Program-made: the position numbers and the translations under genes | Source: Archilochus colubris | Taxonomy: Eukaryota; Chordata; Aves; Apodiformes; Trochilidae | NCBI GenBank assembly: GCA_023079485.1 | Contig: CM041083.1 | Location: forward strand, 62,377,810 to 62,441,809 | Reading direction: 5' to 3' | DNA length: 64,000 nt | Shown here: one piece after another, positions 35,801 through 48,300 of the stretch | How positions within the stretch are numbered: the stretch's first letter is position 1 | How the letters are laid out: the number at the start of each line of letters is the position of its first letter | Notes under the pieces: model-generated | Seen by the model: only the letters and a program-made list of their open reading frames with translations | Told to the model about the DNA's origin: nothing | Database searches by the model: none

Positions 35801-37443
35801 GCCATGAAAATCTCATCAGCTTCAGAAACTTATGCTTTTCATTCTGACTTTCAGTCATTTTTAGAAAGCATAGAACAAAAAAAAAATCACCAGCAACATC
35901 AAAAGCATAGGATAAAAACATATCAGCACTAACCCCACCATGTATCTGTAAGGTCTCTTTAAGAATGAAGCAGTAGAGAACCTTCTGCTTTATCTTGGCA
36001 ACTGGAGGACAGGAAAAATGAATTATTTTGGATAGTGGCTTGTGCTTATCCTTTGATGTACACTAATGTGAAACAGACCTAAGTGAGGTGAGAACTGAAA
36101 CTTAGACTGGACCTAAACTTAAATCTCAGCACTTTCCCACCTTGTTAGTAAAGGCGCTTGCTGCTTCTTGCTTTCTTCTGGACTCCTGGAGGCAATAGTT
36201 GTCATTGTATCAGCCTTTTGGAGACATCAGCTGCCTTTTCATGATCATGTTGGATAAGCTTCATTTGCACCTCTTGATGGAGTCCTTCCCACCCTTTGTG
36301 TCAGAGCCTGAACAGTTGTGTGAAAATGATGGAGCCTGTAAGCAAAGATAATGTGAATCGTGAATTAAGAAAAGGACGATTGTCCTTCCGTTTTGGTAAT
36401 GTCTTTTTTTGCTGTCTTTGCCATGGATTTCCATCCACAAAGTCCCGTGGAAAGAGTGCCTTTTACTGAGCAGTTCTGCCTTGCTCCATGTCAGGTAGAC
36501 AGTCTAAAAGGACTGCTGGGGTTTGAGAGGAAGGGGGTGCACCTCTGTAACCTCCCTTGGGAGGTGTGTGGGCATGGTCATCCTCATGCCTGGCACAACC
36601 CCAAGGCTGACTAGGTAGGTCTTCAGGTGAAGCTGGGGGCTTTCCTGGGCTACAGCTGGCCTCTATAGGCATGTGAAAGAATACTGTAGCTTTTGTTAGA
36701 TGGGTTGTAGCTTAGGTTGCTGCTGGGTGAGGGAAGTCCTCTGTGGGCTGGCTTGTTCTGTCTGTCAGCTGTGGAACAACCTCTTCAGAAGAATGGCTTT
36801 CCATTAATAAGTACCCACTGCCCAACAGTGGTACCAGCTCCTCTTTAACTAAAGAAAAAATCCCAAAAAAGTAAAGAGGAAATAACTTGGAGCTGCATAT
36901 ATTAGTTGTCTGAAGTGTTTCTTGTTCAGAGGAGACAAAATAAACTTTCTGCCTCAGCTTGGATGTGTGGTGCTCTGCTCCCTCACCATCCTCTGATGGC
37001 AATGAGAGGTGAAGGCATTTGATACCTTTCAATATTGGCATCAGGAAGAGTCTGAGGCTTCTTAAAACCTCCCAGCAGTTGGGTAACTTTAATTTCCTGA
37101 GAGCAGAGGAAGGAATGTTGTCCCCTTTCTCCTTGGCAGGCTTTGGGAGGTGAATTCCTTTGTTTTGGAAACAAATTTGATCTGAAAACATTCTTTTCCG
37201 TAACAAAAATAGACTGTGTGATGCAGTCTCCAGACCTGATGTGAAGGCTGAAGTTTTCTGTTGTGTTGCCTTTGGTGCTGGGCAATAGATGGCTTCACGC
37301 ATGGATGCCACAGCATCTCCTCTGAGTAGCAGCCATGGTATCAGTTATCTACTAGGGTCGCAAGAGCTGAAAGTTTACAAGCGTGAGTGGTTACATCTTC
37401 CCTTTGTAATATTTCTTTATTTCTGGTTCAGTAATATCTTTAA

Positions 37444-38279
37444 TCAAGGGGATTGAGGCCATCATCAGCAAATTTGCAGATGACACTAAGCTGGGGGGAA
37501 GTGTGGATCAGCTGGAAGGCAGGAGGGCTCTGCAGAGGGACCTGGACACACTGGAGAGTTGGGCTGATTCCAACGGGATGAGGTTCAACATGGCCAAGTG
37601 CCGGGTCCTGCACTTTGGCCACAACAACCCCATGGGGAGCTCCAGGATGGGCACAGAGTGGTTGGAGAGCAGCCGGACACAGAGGGACCTGGGAGTCTGG
37701 ATCGACAGGAAGCTGAACATGAGCCAGCAGTGTGCCCAGGTGGCCAAGAAGGCCAATGGCATCCTGGCCAGTATCAGGAACAGTGTGGCCAACAGGTCCA
37801 GGGAAGTGATTCTGCCCCTGTACTCAGCACTGGTGAGGCCACACCTTGAGTACTGTGTCCAGTTCTGGGCCCCTCAGTTTAGGAAGGATATCGAGGTCCT
37901 GGAACAGGTCCAAAGGAGGGCAACCAGGCTGGTGAAGGGACTCGAGCACAGACCCTATGAGGAGAGGCTGAGAGAGCTGGGGCTGTTCAGGCTGGAGAAG
38001 AGGCCGCTCAGGGGAGACCTCATCACTCTCTACAACTCCCTGAAAGGAGGGGGTAGCCAGGGGGGGGTTGGTCTCTTTTCCCAGGCAACTCTCAGCAAGA
38101 CAAGAGGGCAGGGTCTCAAGTTGTGCCAGGGGAGGTTTAGGTTGGAGATTAGAAAGAATCTCTTTACAGAGAGGGTGATCAGACATTGGAATGGGCTGCC
38201 CAGGGAAGTAGTGGATTCTCCGTCCCTGGAGATATTTAAAGAGAGACTGGATGTGGCACTCAGTGCCATGGTCTGGTAA
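37444..38279 (+). pseudogene. CR1 ORF2 C-terminal fragment (reverse transcriptase)
   Basis: This is the coding portion of the CR1 copy. The frame is open without interruption for about 278 codons and stops with TAA at 38277-38279. Recognisable blocks in order are FADDTKLGG (catalytic palm), [144 protein letters not shown] and [13 protein letters not shown]. The first methionine at 37503 is not a real start. It is a broken copy by 5' truncation, not by mutation, and sits in a TMTC1 intron in the sense orientation. Confidence 0.93.
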
Positions 38280-38352
38280 CTGCAGCGGTAGTGGATCAAG
38301 GGTTGGACTTGATGATCTCTGAGGTCCCTTCCAACCCAGCTGATTCTATGAT
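37444..38352 (+). mobile_element. CR1 LINE, well-preserved 3' part with intact ORF2 C-terminus
   Basis: A 909-bp, 5'-truncated CR1 copy. It begins inside the reverse-transcriptase catalytic region ([11 protein letters not shown], the FADD form of the YxDD box) and ends with GAGGTCCCTTCCAACCCAGC and a TGATTCTATGAT terminus. The reading frame is open from the first base to the stop. This completeness, and the limited decay of the 3' end, make it the youngest CR1 in the window. The frame cannot support retrotransposition alone because the endonuclease domain, most of the reverse transcriptase and ORF1 are missing. Confidence 0.97.
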
Positions 38353-41300
38353 AATATGGAGCTATTTATTTTAAGAAAACCATCCTAAACAGCTTTTCTC
38401 CTCTGTCCCCCTGCTTTCTCCCTATCCCTCGTGCCCCTGTGCTGTCATAGCTCTGTATGGCTCAGATTGAGAAATTCTCTGTTCAGGATGTGTGCTAGCC
38501 TTTTGGATAGAGACCTGCTGCAGTATGTGGTGAACTGTGATATCCTCTTACCTGCTGCCTTTGGGAAAGCACTGCTGCTTTGCTGCTGAACTCACAGCTT
38601 TTCAGGTTGCTCTTTCTGTCTGCAAAACTACTTATCAGTCCCCACTCCCTAAGAGATTGTATTTATTGTTATTTTTAAGGGAAAGAACAATTACAAAATC
38701 AGCAAATGCTGCCCAATGAGAATGAGTTCACTTTATTTTACTTTCTAGCCCTGCTGTCTTGGTGAGGCTTTATTAATTATTTTCTTAACCGTAGTTCACT
38801 TTGATAGAATGTGTTTATGTTATAACACATAAGTAATAAATGTGTGCTGTTCAGTAGAAATTAAAATCTTACTTTAGTTCTGCTTTTCTTTTGTCCACAA
38901 ATTTGTTAAACAAATGAATGTATATTTATGGATTAGGTACCCGATGTAGGAATATGTTCCCAGAAGACAGTAAGGAATTAATACATAAAGACCATGTTGC
39001 AAATTGCATTTAAATAGCTGCTGCCTTCATTTTCACACACTTGAATGGGAAATCGTGCTGCAGAGAGAAATAATGACTCTGTATTAAATCTTGAAAGAAG
39101 TACAGATGAGGCATCCTTATAATGAGATAGGATAATTAGCAACTGCTTTGTTTTGGATGGTATGGATGGTGTGTTCGGATGTGGCACTTGTGCAGGTGTG
39201 GTGAGAAAACAGAGGAAGGCCAGAATTAAGAAAACTGGCTCTTGCATCTCCTTTCTCAATCTCAATTAACCTAATATTGCCTACTAGAAACATAGTCTAG
39301 TAAAAACACTGCTGAGGTAAAATGCTGGGTTTTACTCTCCACCCCCCCCACATCTCTCTGTCCTCCCAGCAACACCTCTCTGCTGTCCTCTGCAGTGTGT
39401 TTTCTTTGAGATAGTTGGTATGTTGTCAAATATTTTTGTCCGTTTTTTCTTTTTCCTGGTGGTGGTGTTTTCCTTGCTGTGAAACAAAAGATCAAGCCTT
39501 ATTCCCTTCTTCTTGCTGTGTGAGTTTTAATTAATGGCTTTGCAAAGCGTTTTAAGATCCTGGGATAGCAATATGGGTTTGGCAATGGTTCAGTCTCCTG
39601 GAGAAAAGTGTATGCCTTAGAGTTTAGGAAAAAAAATAATCTAACAGATTTTTAGGGTTAGAAATAGGTTAAAAAAAGTTAGCTTGGTTTAAAAAGTTGC
39701 TTTTCTTTGACTTTTATAATATGAAACTCTAGTCTCATGACAGCGCATTTTTATGTAAATAGGGTGTCTTTAGTCCTCGAGTTGGGAGTCATTCTTGTTG
39801 AAATCTTGGGAACAATGTTAATTTTGGACTGGTTTATCTCTGAAACAGTATCTTCTTATGCAACCTTACCCTTCTCTTCTGTGTTCTTGGGGTAGAAATG
39901 AAAACTTTGAAATGTGTCAGTCTTCTTCCCCAAAAAGATGGAGTGTGTCCTTTTTTAAGCAGTCAAAGGAAGGGAAACCACGTAACCCTCTGAATTTATG
40001 TGAATCCACAGTGGGGTAAAGATCCTGAATGTGTCCTGTAAAATCTGTGCCAGAGCTGTCTGTCTGTCTCTCCCATCCTTCTTTCTAGGTTGCCAATATT
40101 ACTGCTTTGAAACAGGTCTCCCTTTCGGGCTCTTACCACAGTGCTGAGTATTAAGTCAGTAGGAGGAACAAAACTGGTGAGATGGTCACCCACTTCTCTG
40201 TGTTTATACCCAAATGTAAGAACAGTGTTTGCAATGTGTTATGGGGAGGCTGTCATGGTGTCCCAAGGTCTCTGACAGTCTGGGCCCTGCAATGCCTCAG
40301 TAGCACAGAGGTAGACATGCATGCAGCAGATGCTGCAGAGTTGTGAAAGAGTCTTGAAAACCCCCTCTAAAACATGGGTAGGGAAGTCCTAAGAAACACT
40401 GGTTGGGCAGGTAGCGTGTTTTTTGTTGTTTTGGATATTTTAAAAGCTGTGGTTTTTTTCTTATGGGTGTTGGTTTGGTTGATTGGGGAGTACTTTTGCA
40501 TGGTTGACTTGAATTAAGTGTGGCTGTTTACGAAACTCACTTAAGGAAAGCAGTGGTAGGAATGGAAGGAGTCACATCTGCAGTCAGCTTCATTTGGGGA
40601 GCAGTTATGCATTTTCCACACACTTGCTCTGAAAAGTTGCCATGAAGCAGCTTGAGGACATCTGGAAGGCTTGGTAATTGTTACTTCTGCAAAAAGCTGG
40701 GAAGTCATTTGGGATGAGAAGCTGCTTGTTACAAAATGTTTACTTGCTGGTGAAGTTGCATTGTACCAAGCACACTCACTAGCCCCTTTTTTGAGAGCAC
40801 AAGGAATTATGTGCCTTCCATCCTCCCACATCATTTCCAGTGGTGGTGTTGCAGTTTTTTCTGTGCTTGGCATTGCTGTGGATTACTTGGTTTAATTCAT
40901 GGAGCCATGCTGGAAGTGAAGTCTTTGAAATTTCTGATTTCTGACCATATGTTTCTGGAGAGCCACCTTATAGGTACTGTAGTAGAGTGTGGGATGGGCA
41001 GCTTGCTTGCATACAGAGACAGTGGTGATAATTACCAAGATTTGTGTCTCTGAGGAGAAGCCCAGCAGCATGGCTAGTAGCCAGTTCAGAAGTGATCATG
41101 GAGAGATGGACTTTTGGACAAAACCCAGTGGCCATGGATGGGGCAGCCGGGCACTCCCCTCTCTGACCCCAAAGGTTGTGGTCCCAAAGAGCCCATCTGA
41201 GTTTAGCCTCTTGGGAATTGTTTGGTCTCTGTGTCTTGGCTGAAGTGGATGTCTGAGGTATGAGTACACTGACACAGACAATCTGCAAGCCATAAAGTAA

Positions 41301-44239
41301 ATATCTCCACCTTGTTTTTCCAGGGTTGCTTCTGCCAAAGTGCTGTTAAGACTGGCTGGCACTTGGGGCTCTGGATAAGTTCTCCTCTGGCCTTCTCATT
41401 ACTGATTTTAAACATGTGTTACCCTATCAATGTTATTTGTAGTCAAGAGGCAGCCTGTCTGTGTACTGCTATTGTGAGATGCCAAAAGCTTTTCCACTTA
41501 TGAATCTGTCTCTTTGATTGACCTGTGGAGCAGCAAAGGAAAAGTCAGCCCCATACTTTCTGAGGCTCAGCAACATATTTTTCCATCAGAGCTGGTATCA
41601 TTTGCTGGGACCTCAAAGGCAGGGTTGCCAAGAGGGTCAAAGTATCCTTCACTCTTCTGCTCAATAAATACCGGATTCAAAAGGTATCTTTTCTCCATGA
41701 GTAGCTCTAATTATTTTTGTCAGAGCCTGTGTGGCGCCTGGACAGTGTGGGTGTGAGGGAAGTGAGCTCCCTCTGTAGCTGATGGATATAGAAAGATGGT
41801 CCCTAGGGGCTGACTCAGGGAATGTGGCTCTGCATCAATCCTCCCCTACCCTTTCGCTGCTGATCAAAAGGGTCCATGAGGAGGCTCATCTCCCTTGGTA
41901 AAAGTCAGCTTTGCAGGACACCCCCTCTGCTGCTGCTTTTCTTAAAGAGGTTTTCAACAGCATTCCAGTATGTAGCTTGGAGTGCTTTGTTTTGAGAGAG
42001 CAGATTGCTCTGTCAGATTCCTGATGCACACTGTCCTGGTGATAGTTAGTGGAGCAAAGAGGGCAGGAGAGGGATCACATCCTCCCAAGGAGTGGTGATG
42101 ATCCCGAGTGATGATGTGCTCTCACAAGTGCTGTAAATCCTGAGCAGCATGTCCATTAGCACTAGGAATGCTGGCAGGGCACAGACGAACAGCACCCAGT
42201 GGGACTGTTTTATTCTTCATCAAGTGCTGGCCCTCTACCAAAAGTTGTTTTAAAAAATAATAATAAAGAAGTGGAAAGAAGTTATGATTCCTGCTGTGAA
42301 ATCAGCAAGAGGTGATTGTTGACAGAAGTGAAAGTGGGATGGAGTCTGTCGGGTTTCAGCTTCCCTTTCTGTAATTTGGTGGATGCTGATATTATTTATA
42401 GCAGATGTGGACTTGCAAAGCCAGTAAGAGAGAAAAAGAAATTGAAATTTATTGAATATCTGGCATGTTTGAGTTTGTAAGTGAGTTTGTGTGCAACTGG
42501 AGGATGGTTGGCTGAGACAAGGGGGTGTGATCTGGTAGAATACAGTCTTTATTCTGGACATGTCATTGAGAGCCATACACAGTTACATGTTTGAAATACT
42601 TCCACGTGCACCTATATTTGCATCAAGTCAAAACCATGTAGATGGCCTTATTCTGTGCACAGGAGTTGGGTGAAGGAGATGAAGAACCTGCATGCAACCA
42701 GAGGTGCTGGGACGTCTTCTGGAAGCAGCTGCTGCTGCCAGCCTGCTCACCCCTGCCCGAGCAGAGGAGCTGGCAGCAGGGCAGCCCCAGGTCTGCAGTT
42801 CTCCAGCCAGCCCAAAAATCAGCTGGTGCCAGCAAGGAACCAAAGCAGAGTGCAGCCTGCTGACCTTGGAGGAAGCAGGGTAAAAGCATGAGCTCCTGTT
42901 GACTCACAAAAAGGATGAAAATAAATTCATTAGATTGATGCAAAACAAAACAAAACACAGGCACAAAACTAGACATCCTAAAAAGCTTTGCTTAAACAGA
43001 ACTGCTTTTTATTATTAACCCTAGCCATCTGCAAAAAATTTAAAAGAAAAAAATAAAAAAGAGCCTAAATAAAAACACAAAACAAAACAGGGGGGGAGGG
43101 GAAGCATTTCTCAGTGAACAGCATGTCTATTTTGGACATTTTCTAAATAAGAAATGTAGAAAAAGAGTTAGATTCAATAACAGTCCCACTTTTCCCAGGG
43201 ATGGGATAGAAAAAGGAGGCTATTAAGATGCTGCTCATTGTCCTTCCCAACCCGGGTTGCTGAAGGCTGGTCAATTCAACTCCATGTATTTCTCTTGTAG
43301 AGCTCTCAGAAGTGCAGTGTGAGACTGGCAAAGTTATTTGCAGATCTGGGCTGGAATAACTGAAGTTTCAGCTGAAACAAATGCTCCCTCTCCAAGCATT
43401 TTAGAAATGTTACTGCTTCCCTGTCCAACTATCAGTATGGCATGCATAATGGCTGAGCCTGTGCACCCAAAAGGGAAAATCAAAAGAAGGAGGCAAATAA
43501 TTGGCTCCTACTCCCTTTGGGAAGTGGTATTTCACACATCAGTAAAGGATGCTTTATGACCCATGGCAGAGTGGGGTCAGATCAGCACTTTGTGGGGGAA
43601 TCTGAATTTACACCTCACCTGAATAATTGCCACAGTAGCCAGTGGAGCACAGAGTAAATTGAGTTTCTTTCTGGTCCCTCTCTTGATATTGCTCATTTGT
43701 GTAAGGTGTTGTGCAGGAAGTCTGCTTCCTTAATCCATATTTACATACAGATGCTCTCTCTGTTCCCCCTCTGTATTTCTCCTTCCTCCCCATCCCCATC
43801 TCTAAATAGAATGTTTGAGAATAAATTGAGGACTCGGTGTCATGCGATACCTACAGCACTCATGGCTGACCTTCAGGAGTTTTCTTTTTGTTTTTTCCCA
43901 TCTAGTACATTCATAAGGAAGCCAAATCATTTAAACCAGCTGGAAGATCCCCAAACTTCTACAGTTCTATAATAATTTTCCTCCCAGCTTATAAAAAACT
44001 GGCTCTCTCCAGTTTACTGCTAGTCCCTTTCATTGCAGATTGAACAAAAAAATAAAGGTCTCTGAGGACTGTGTGCTTCTCAACTCTCCTAGAGATCGAT
44101 TGGATCAATTTGCCTCTGTGTTTCAACATCTCTGTCCTCGTTCTGAGACAGCCACTCTGCCATGCTGTCGGGGGGCTGTTTGCAACAGAAAGAGACTTCT
44201 AGATCTGCTCAGACTCTAAAACAAGCTCATTAGAGGTTA

Positions 44240-44330
44240 AAAAAACCCTCAGCAAACAAAACAAAACAACAACCAACCCCCCCCCCAAAAAAAAATCAAA
44301 GGAAAAAACAAAGCCAAACCCAAAAGGAAG
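44240..44330. repeat. A/C-rich run with C10-A9
   Basis: Adenine-rich sequence with (AAAAC)n units leads into a run of ten C and nine A at 44277-44295, then more A-rich sequence. It is low-complexity intronic DNA. Confidence 0.8.
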
Positions 44331-45335
44331 TGGTGGGTTATTGTTCTATAATAGCTAGTGTTGAATCAGGAAGAATTTTTCTTTCTACCTGAGGCCATCA
44401 GGTTGCAGTGTAATGCAGCACATATGGTTAAGACTTTAAGCTCATGCAGATGATTTGTAGTGATCTTTGTAATGTGAGTTTTATTAAGTTGCCTGAAGCA
44501 CAGTATGTTCATCAACACTTTGCTTTGGTTTGCTCCATCCAAAATGTAAAATCCATTTCTTTCTGACCCTTGTGAAAAGTGCCCTTTTCTGCCTTTTCCA
44601 TCATAGCCCTCATCTGTCAAATCAAGAAAACAAAAGTGAAGCAGATGGAATAGTTTTGCCCAAGTAAAGTGCACTTGAGTGAGCTTTTGCTCTCTGGAGG
44701 AAGCTTTGACAAGCTGCCATCATTTGCTGAACTCCACTCCACCACTTCTCTGCTCCTCAGAAAATATTGCAGTGACCCCTGCCCTGAGCAGGACAGGTTA
44801 GAGAATCATCACCAAAGAGGAGAAGCCCTGAGGCAGGGCTGGTGTCTGTAGTGTAGATGCTTCCTAAGCTAACCACAGTGGGAGGGATGCACTGTGGACA
44901 AATTTAATAGAAAGTGCTGCAGGTCTGGAGATCGTTCCTCTCTTGTCCGTGTGGGATTGACAAGCCAAGTGTCATCTGAAAGCTTGTGCCTGGCCTCATC
45001 CAAAAAGTCTGTGGGCAGGACTTGCTGCTCACTTGGTTGGACTGTTCAGTCTCACTGGAGCCATCCCTGGTGTCCCCCTGGCGTGGCTTCTGCCTCTGGA
45101 TCTTTGGTCTCAGCAAGCTTGATGGCCTTTAGTAAGGATGTTGCTCTCTCTATTAATTCCTGATGATCAATCCAAGACACCACTAAATCAGGACATCTGT
45201 TTGGTATCGTTCCTCCCTTCAGAATAACCTTATTTTCTCAGGATCTGCAGGAGTTTATATAGTTAATTCAAGAATGTTTTTCTTTCCATCCATTTTACTG
45301 CTTAAAGAAGTTTAAAAGTAAGACCAGGGGGCCTT

Positions 45336-45365
45336 AAAAAAAACAAAACAAAAAAAAAGAGAAAG
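45336..45365. repeat. A-rich (AAAAC)n-like run
   Basis: A short adenine-rich tract with interspersed C. It does not follow a recognisable retroelement body, so it is treated as simple sequence rather than a poly(A) tail. Confidence 0.7.
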
Positions 45366-48300
45366 TCTTCTGGAATCAGTAAAGCATTACTATTTCACAA
45401 CATATTTCCTTTTGAGACATATTTCAGTAAAAAACCCTTTTCTCTGTGTATAAACAGTTCATATACATGTAATTTGAAAGTGTTCATAGTGGCTTACTGA
45501 CAACAGCCTGTATTGACACTTTTTATTTTTTAATTATGTTTTAAAAATCTTGCCTTTGTTTTTGCTGCACAGATCATGTGATTTGTTTTTTGTTTAGCTT
45601 GTGGGTATATTGGATGCTTTACTTGTTTAATTGCATTTTAACCACAAGAGTGTATATGATTGGCATTTGGAACAAGTCCATTTCTTTGGGAATGTCTGTG
45701 GAATAGCAATTCTGATTGCTGCTGTATAGATATTACATTTAATCAATAACTGAAACATAGAAATAACCTCAGCTCTCTGTTTTAAGTCTTGGTTAGCAGT
45801 ATTATCCATGCTGGCTCATACTTTTTTCTTAATTATTCAACAAGGACCTACTTATAGTGGTTAATAATTGGATCAAACACATGCAGTGTAAATATTAAAA
45901 GGGAACAGGGAAAGAAAAATAATTAGTTAATTTGATGAAAATATCTGTTTCCTATGAGCAAATTTATCCAAGAGCCTCTAAATTGCTTTTACTGCAGCAC
46001 TGCTTGTCCTGGGTCCCAAAGTGTGTCTGGGGGTATTGGTTGTCTTGCCTTAGCTGCTGCCACACCATGAAGCAGTGGCTGTGCCACTGCTCCTCTGTGG
46101 TGGCACTTCTGGTCTTGCCTCTGTCCATGTACTCTTGGTTCTGCAAGAGCTCCCACGGACCCTTAAGGATGAGCTGATGTGTTTGTGATAGCTGAAATAC
46201 TCCTTCTCACTTTTTGTCTCTGCCATCACCTGTGTCTTCTTGTCTGGACATAATTTTTGACCCAATCTCATCACTGTCTGGAATACAGACCAGCACTGAC
46301 CATAGTAGTATCTTTTGAGGGACCTAGAACCTTTCTCATGATGTGCGGCTCCTTCTCCTTGCCCACCAGGGCCTGTCTGCCCACAGCCTCCTTTTGTCTG
46401 GCTTGTGGGAAGGGTGTGATGCTGGAGGATGTCCCACATGGGGCCAGAGGGGGTGTCCCTTTGGTAGAGCAGAGGGACATTGCGTGATGGGGCTGCAGAA
46501 GGGATATTTGTTATGAGATGACCTTGCTAAAATGATCTTGGCTGTGGGCTACCAGAACGACCCGGATCACAGCTATTCTGGAGGGTGATGCCTCTTCAGG
46601 GGTTTGCCTCAAGCCATATGGGTGCTGTGCCTTTTAGTGCAGGGTGTCTGGGGAAGAGAGGCAGTCAGTTAGGTCAGAAGGTTTGGGTGTCCCTGCATGA
46701 AAGCATCTGAGCACTACTGGGTGTCAACTCCAGCCCCATCCTGTACAAGTTGGAGGTGGTTGGGAGTGCATTACAGGCTGCTGCAAAATCCCCAAGGCAG
46801 AAGCTGCTTGTATTTTTGGCTAAGTGCAACATCCCATAATCTTTCTTGGGAGCAACTGTGTAGGATCTTACATGCTTGCCAGGCTTTTAAATATCAAAAT
46901 TTAAGCCCAGTTCTGTGGAGATGGAGACTAGAAAATTATGTTGTTTTCTTGCTACTGCTTATTTTTGGACATTGCCAGTGCAGTTCAAAGTGACTATCTT
47001 AGTGACCTAAAGAAAACTGGAATATTTGCAGTTCTATTTTTCTGGCAAGAGATGAGACTGAATTGTGGTCAAAATAGGATAAAATGTAATTATTTTTTCT
47101 AATTCTGCCAAGTTTCAGAATTATTCTTTTATTGATGTGCTTTTGGCTTTTACCATTTATTATCTGTTTAGATGAGATATAAAGAATAGCTTTACAGAAG
47201 AAATCCATTTTAAGCAAGCCACTAATCTTTACTGGCTAGTGCAGATTTTAATTTTTATTTCTCACAGATGAATCCTATCATAAATGAATCATGAGAGCCT
47301 GTGATGAAAGAACTGGTCCATTTTTAATGTGAAGAATTTAAGGATTTGTGTGTAGATGATTGAGTAGAAAAGTGACAGAGATAAAAGTTGTTGGAAGTAT
47401 GGTGTTTTGTATTTCATGCCAACAGTAATAGCACAGGCACAATTTACTTACAGGGCTTCTGACAAAAGAAGTAATTTGCTGCCAGCTTTTGAATTGTTTT
47501 CTTTCAAATTCTTTCTGTGTTGCAGTATAACTTTGGCATTGAGCTGCATTTGATTGCAAACATCAGAAAGTTTCTCTGAAAGGATACCAACTCTCAAGAA
47601 TGTGATTTGGCTTCTTTGCTATATTGCTAACAGACCCATGTCATTCATATTTAAAAAGAACAAGCTATTTTTGAGGATGATAAAAATAACAGACGATTTC
47701 CTAACAAGAAAAGAGTGAAGAAGAGCAGACTACTTTTTTTACTATTTATTTTATATTTAGAGATGGTTGTGACATATTTACTGTTTGCTTTATTTAATCT
47801 GACAAAAGCAGAGGGACATGCTAGATCAAAAGTCAGATTAAGAATTTTCTGGAAAGGAAATACTTTATTCCTGAAGTATTTAGCACTGACCTCCAGTAAA
47901 CTGTTTTTTAAGTAGCTGGTGCATGGGTTTAGTTTTGAAGGAGGAATTTGTGGAAAACAGTCCAGCCTTCAGTTTAAATACAGCTGAATTTAGTGTCTGT
48001 GCTGCTGGTGACTTGACAAAGTCTGGGTCCAAACAGGGGTGGTTCCTTTCCTTTTCGTCACATGAATTTGGGAAGGTTCTCAGTGTAAATTAATTTTTGC
48101 TTTTAATTCAGAGGGCAACTTCAGGAGGATCCATACAAGTTTCTCCATCTTCATTAACACATCTTAAAAGCAAACTGTTGCTATTGCTGAAGCTCCTTCC
48201 GTGGTAGCTCTTGCTCTCTCCTTGCTTGCTCCCACAAAGTTTGTGCTAATATGGTCACTCAGCTCAGCCTCAGCCCTCACTCTTCTAGGGCAGAGGCAGC

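Noticed and set aside
36712..37311. 199-codon open frame on the minus strand in intron 5
   Set aside because: No domain, no membrane or signal pattern, no splice partners or repeats of codon bias; an overlapping frame on the same strand is also open. Expected as a chance frame in 64 kb.
37508..38299. Several minus-strand frames and a second plus-strand frame inside the 37.4-kb CR1
   Set aside because: These are shadows of the CR1 ORF2 frame.
45930..46440. GC-richer patch with overlapping frames on both strands, considered as a retroelement
   Set aside because: No conserved retroelement motif, LTR boundary or tail visible.
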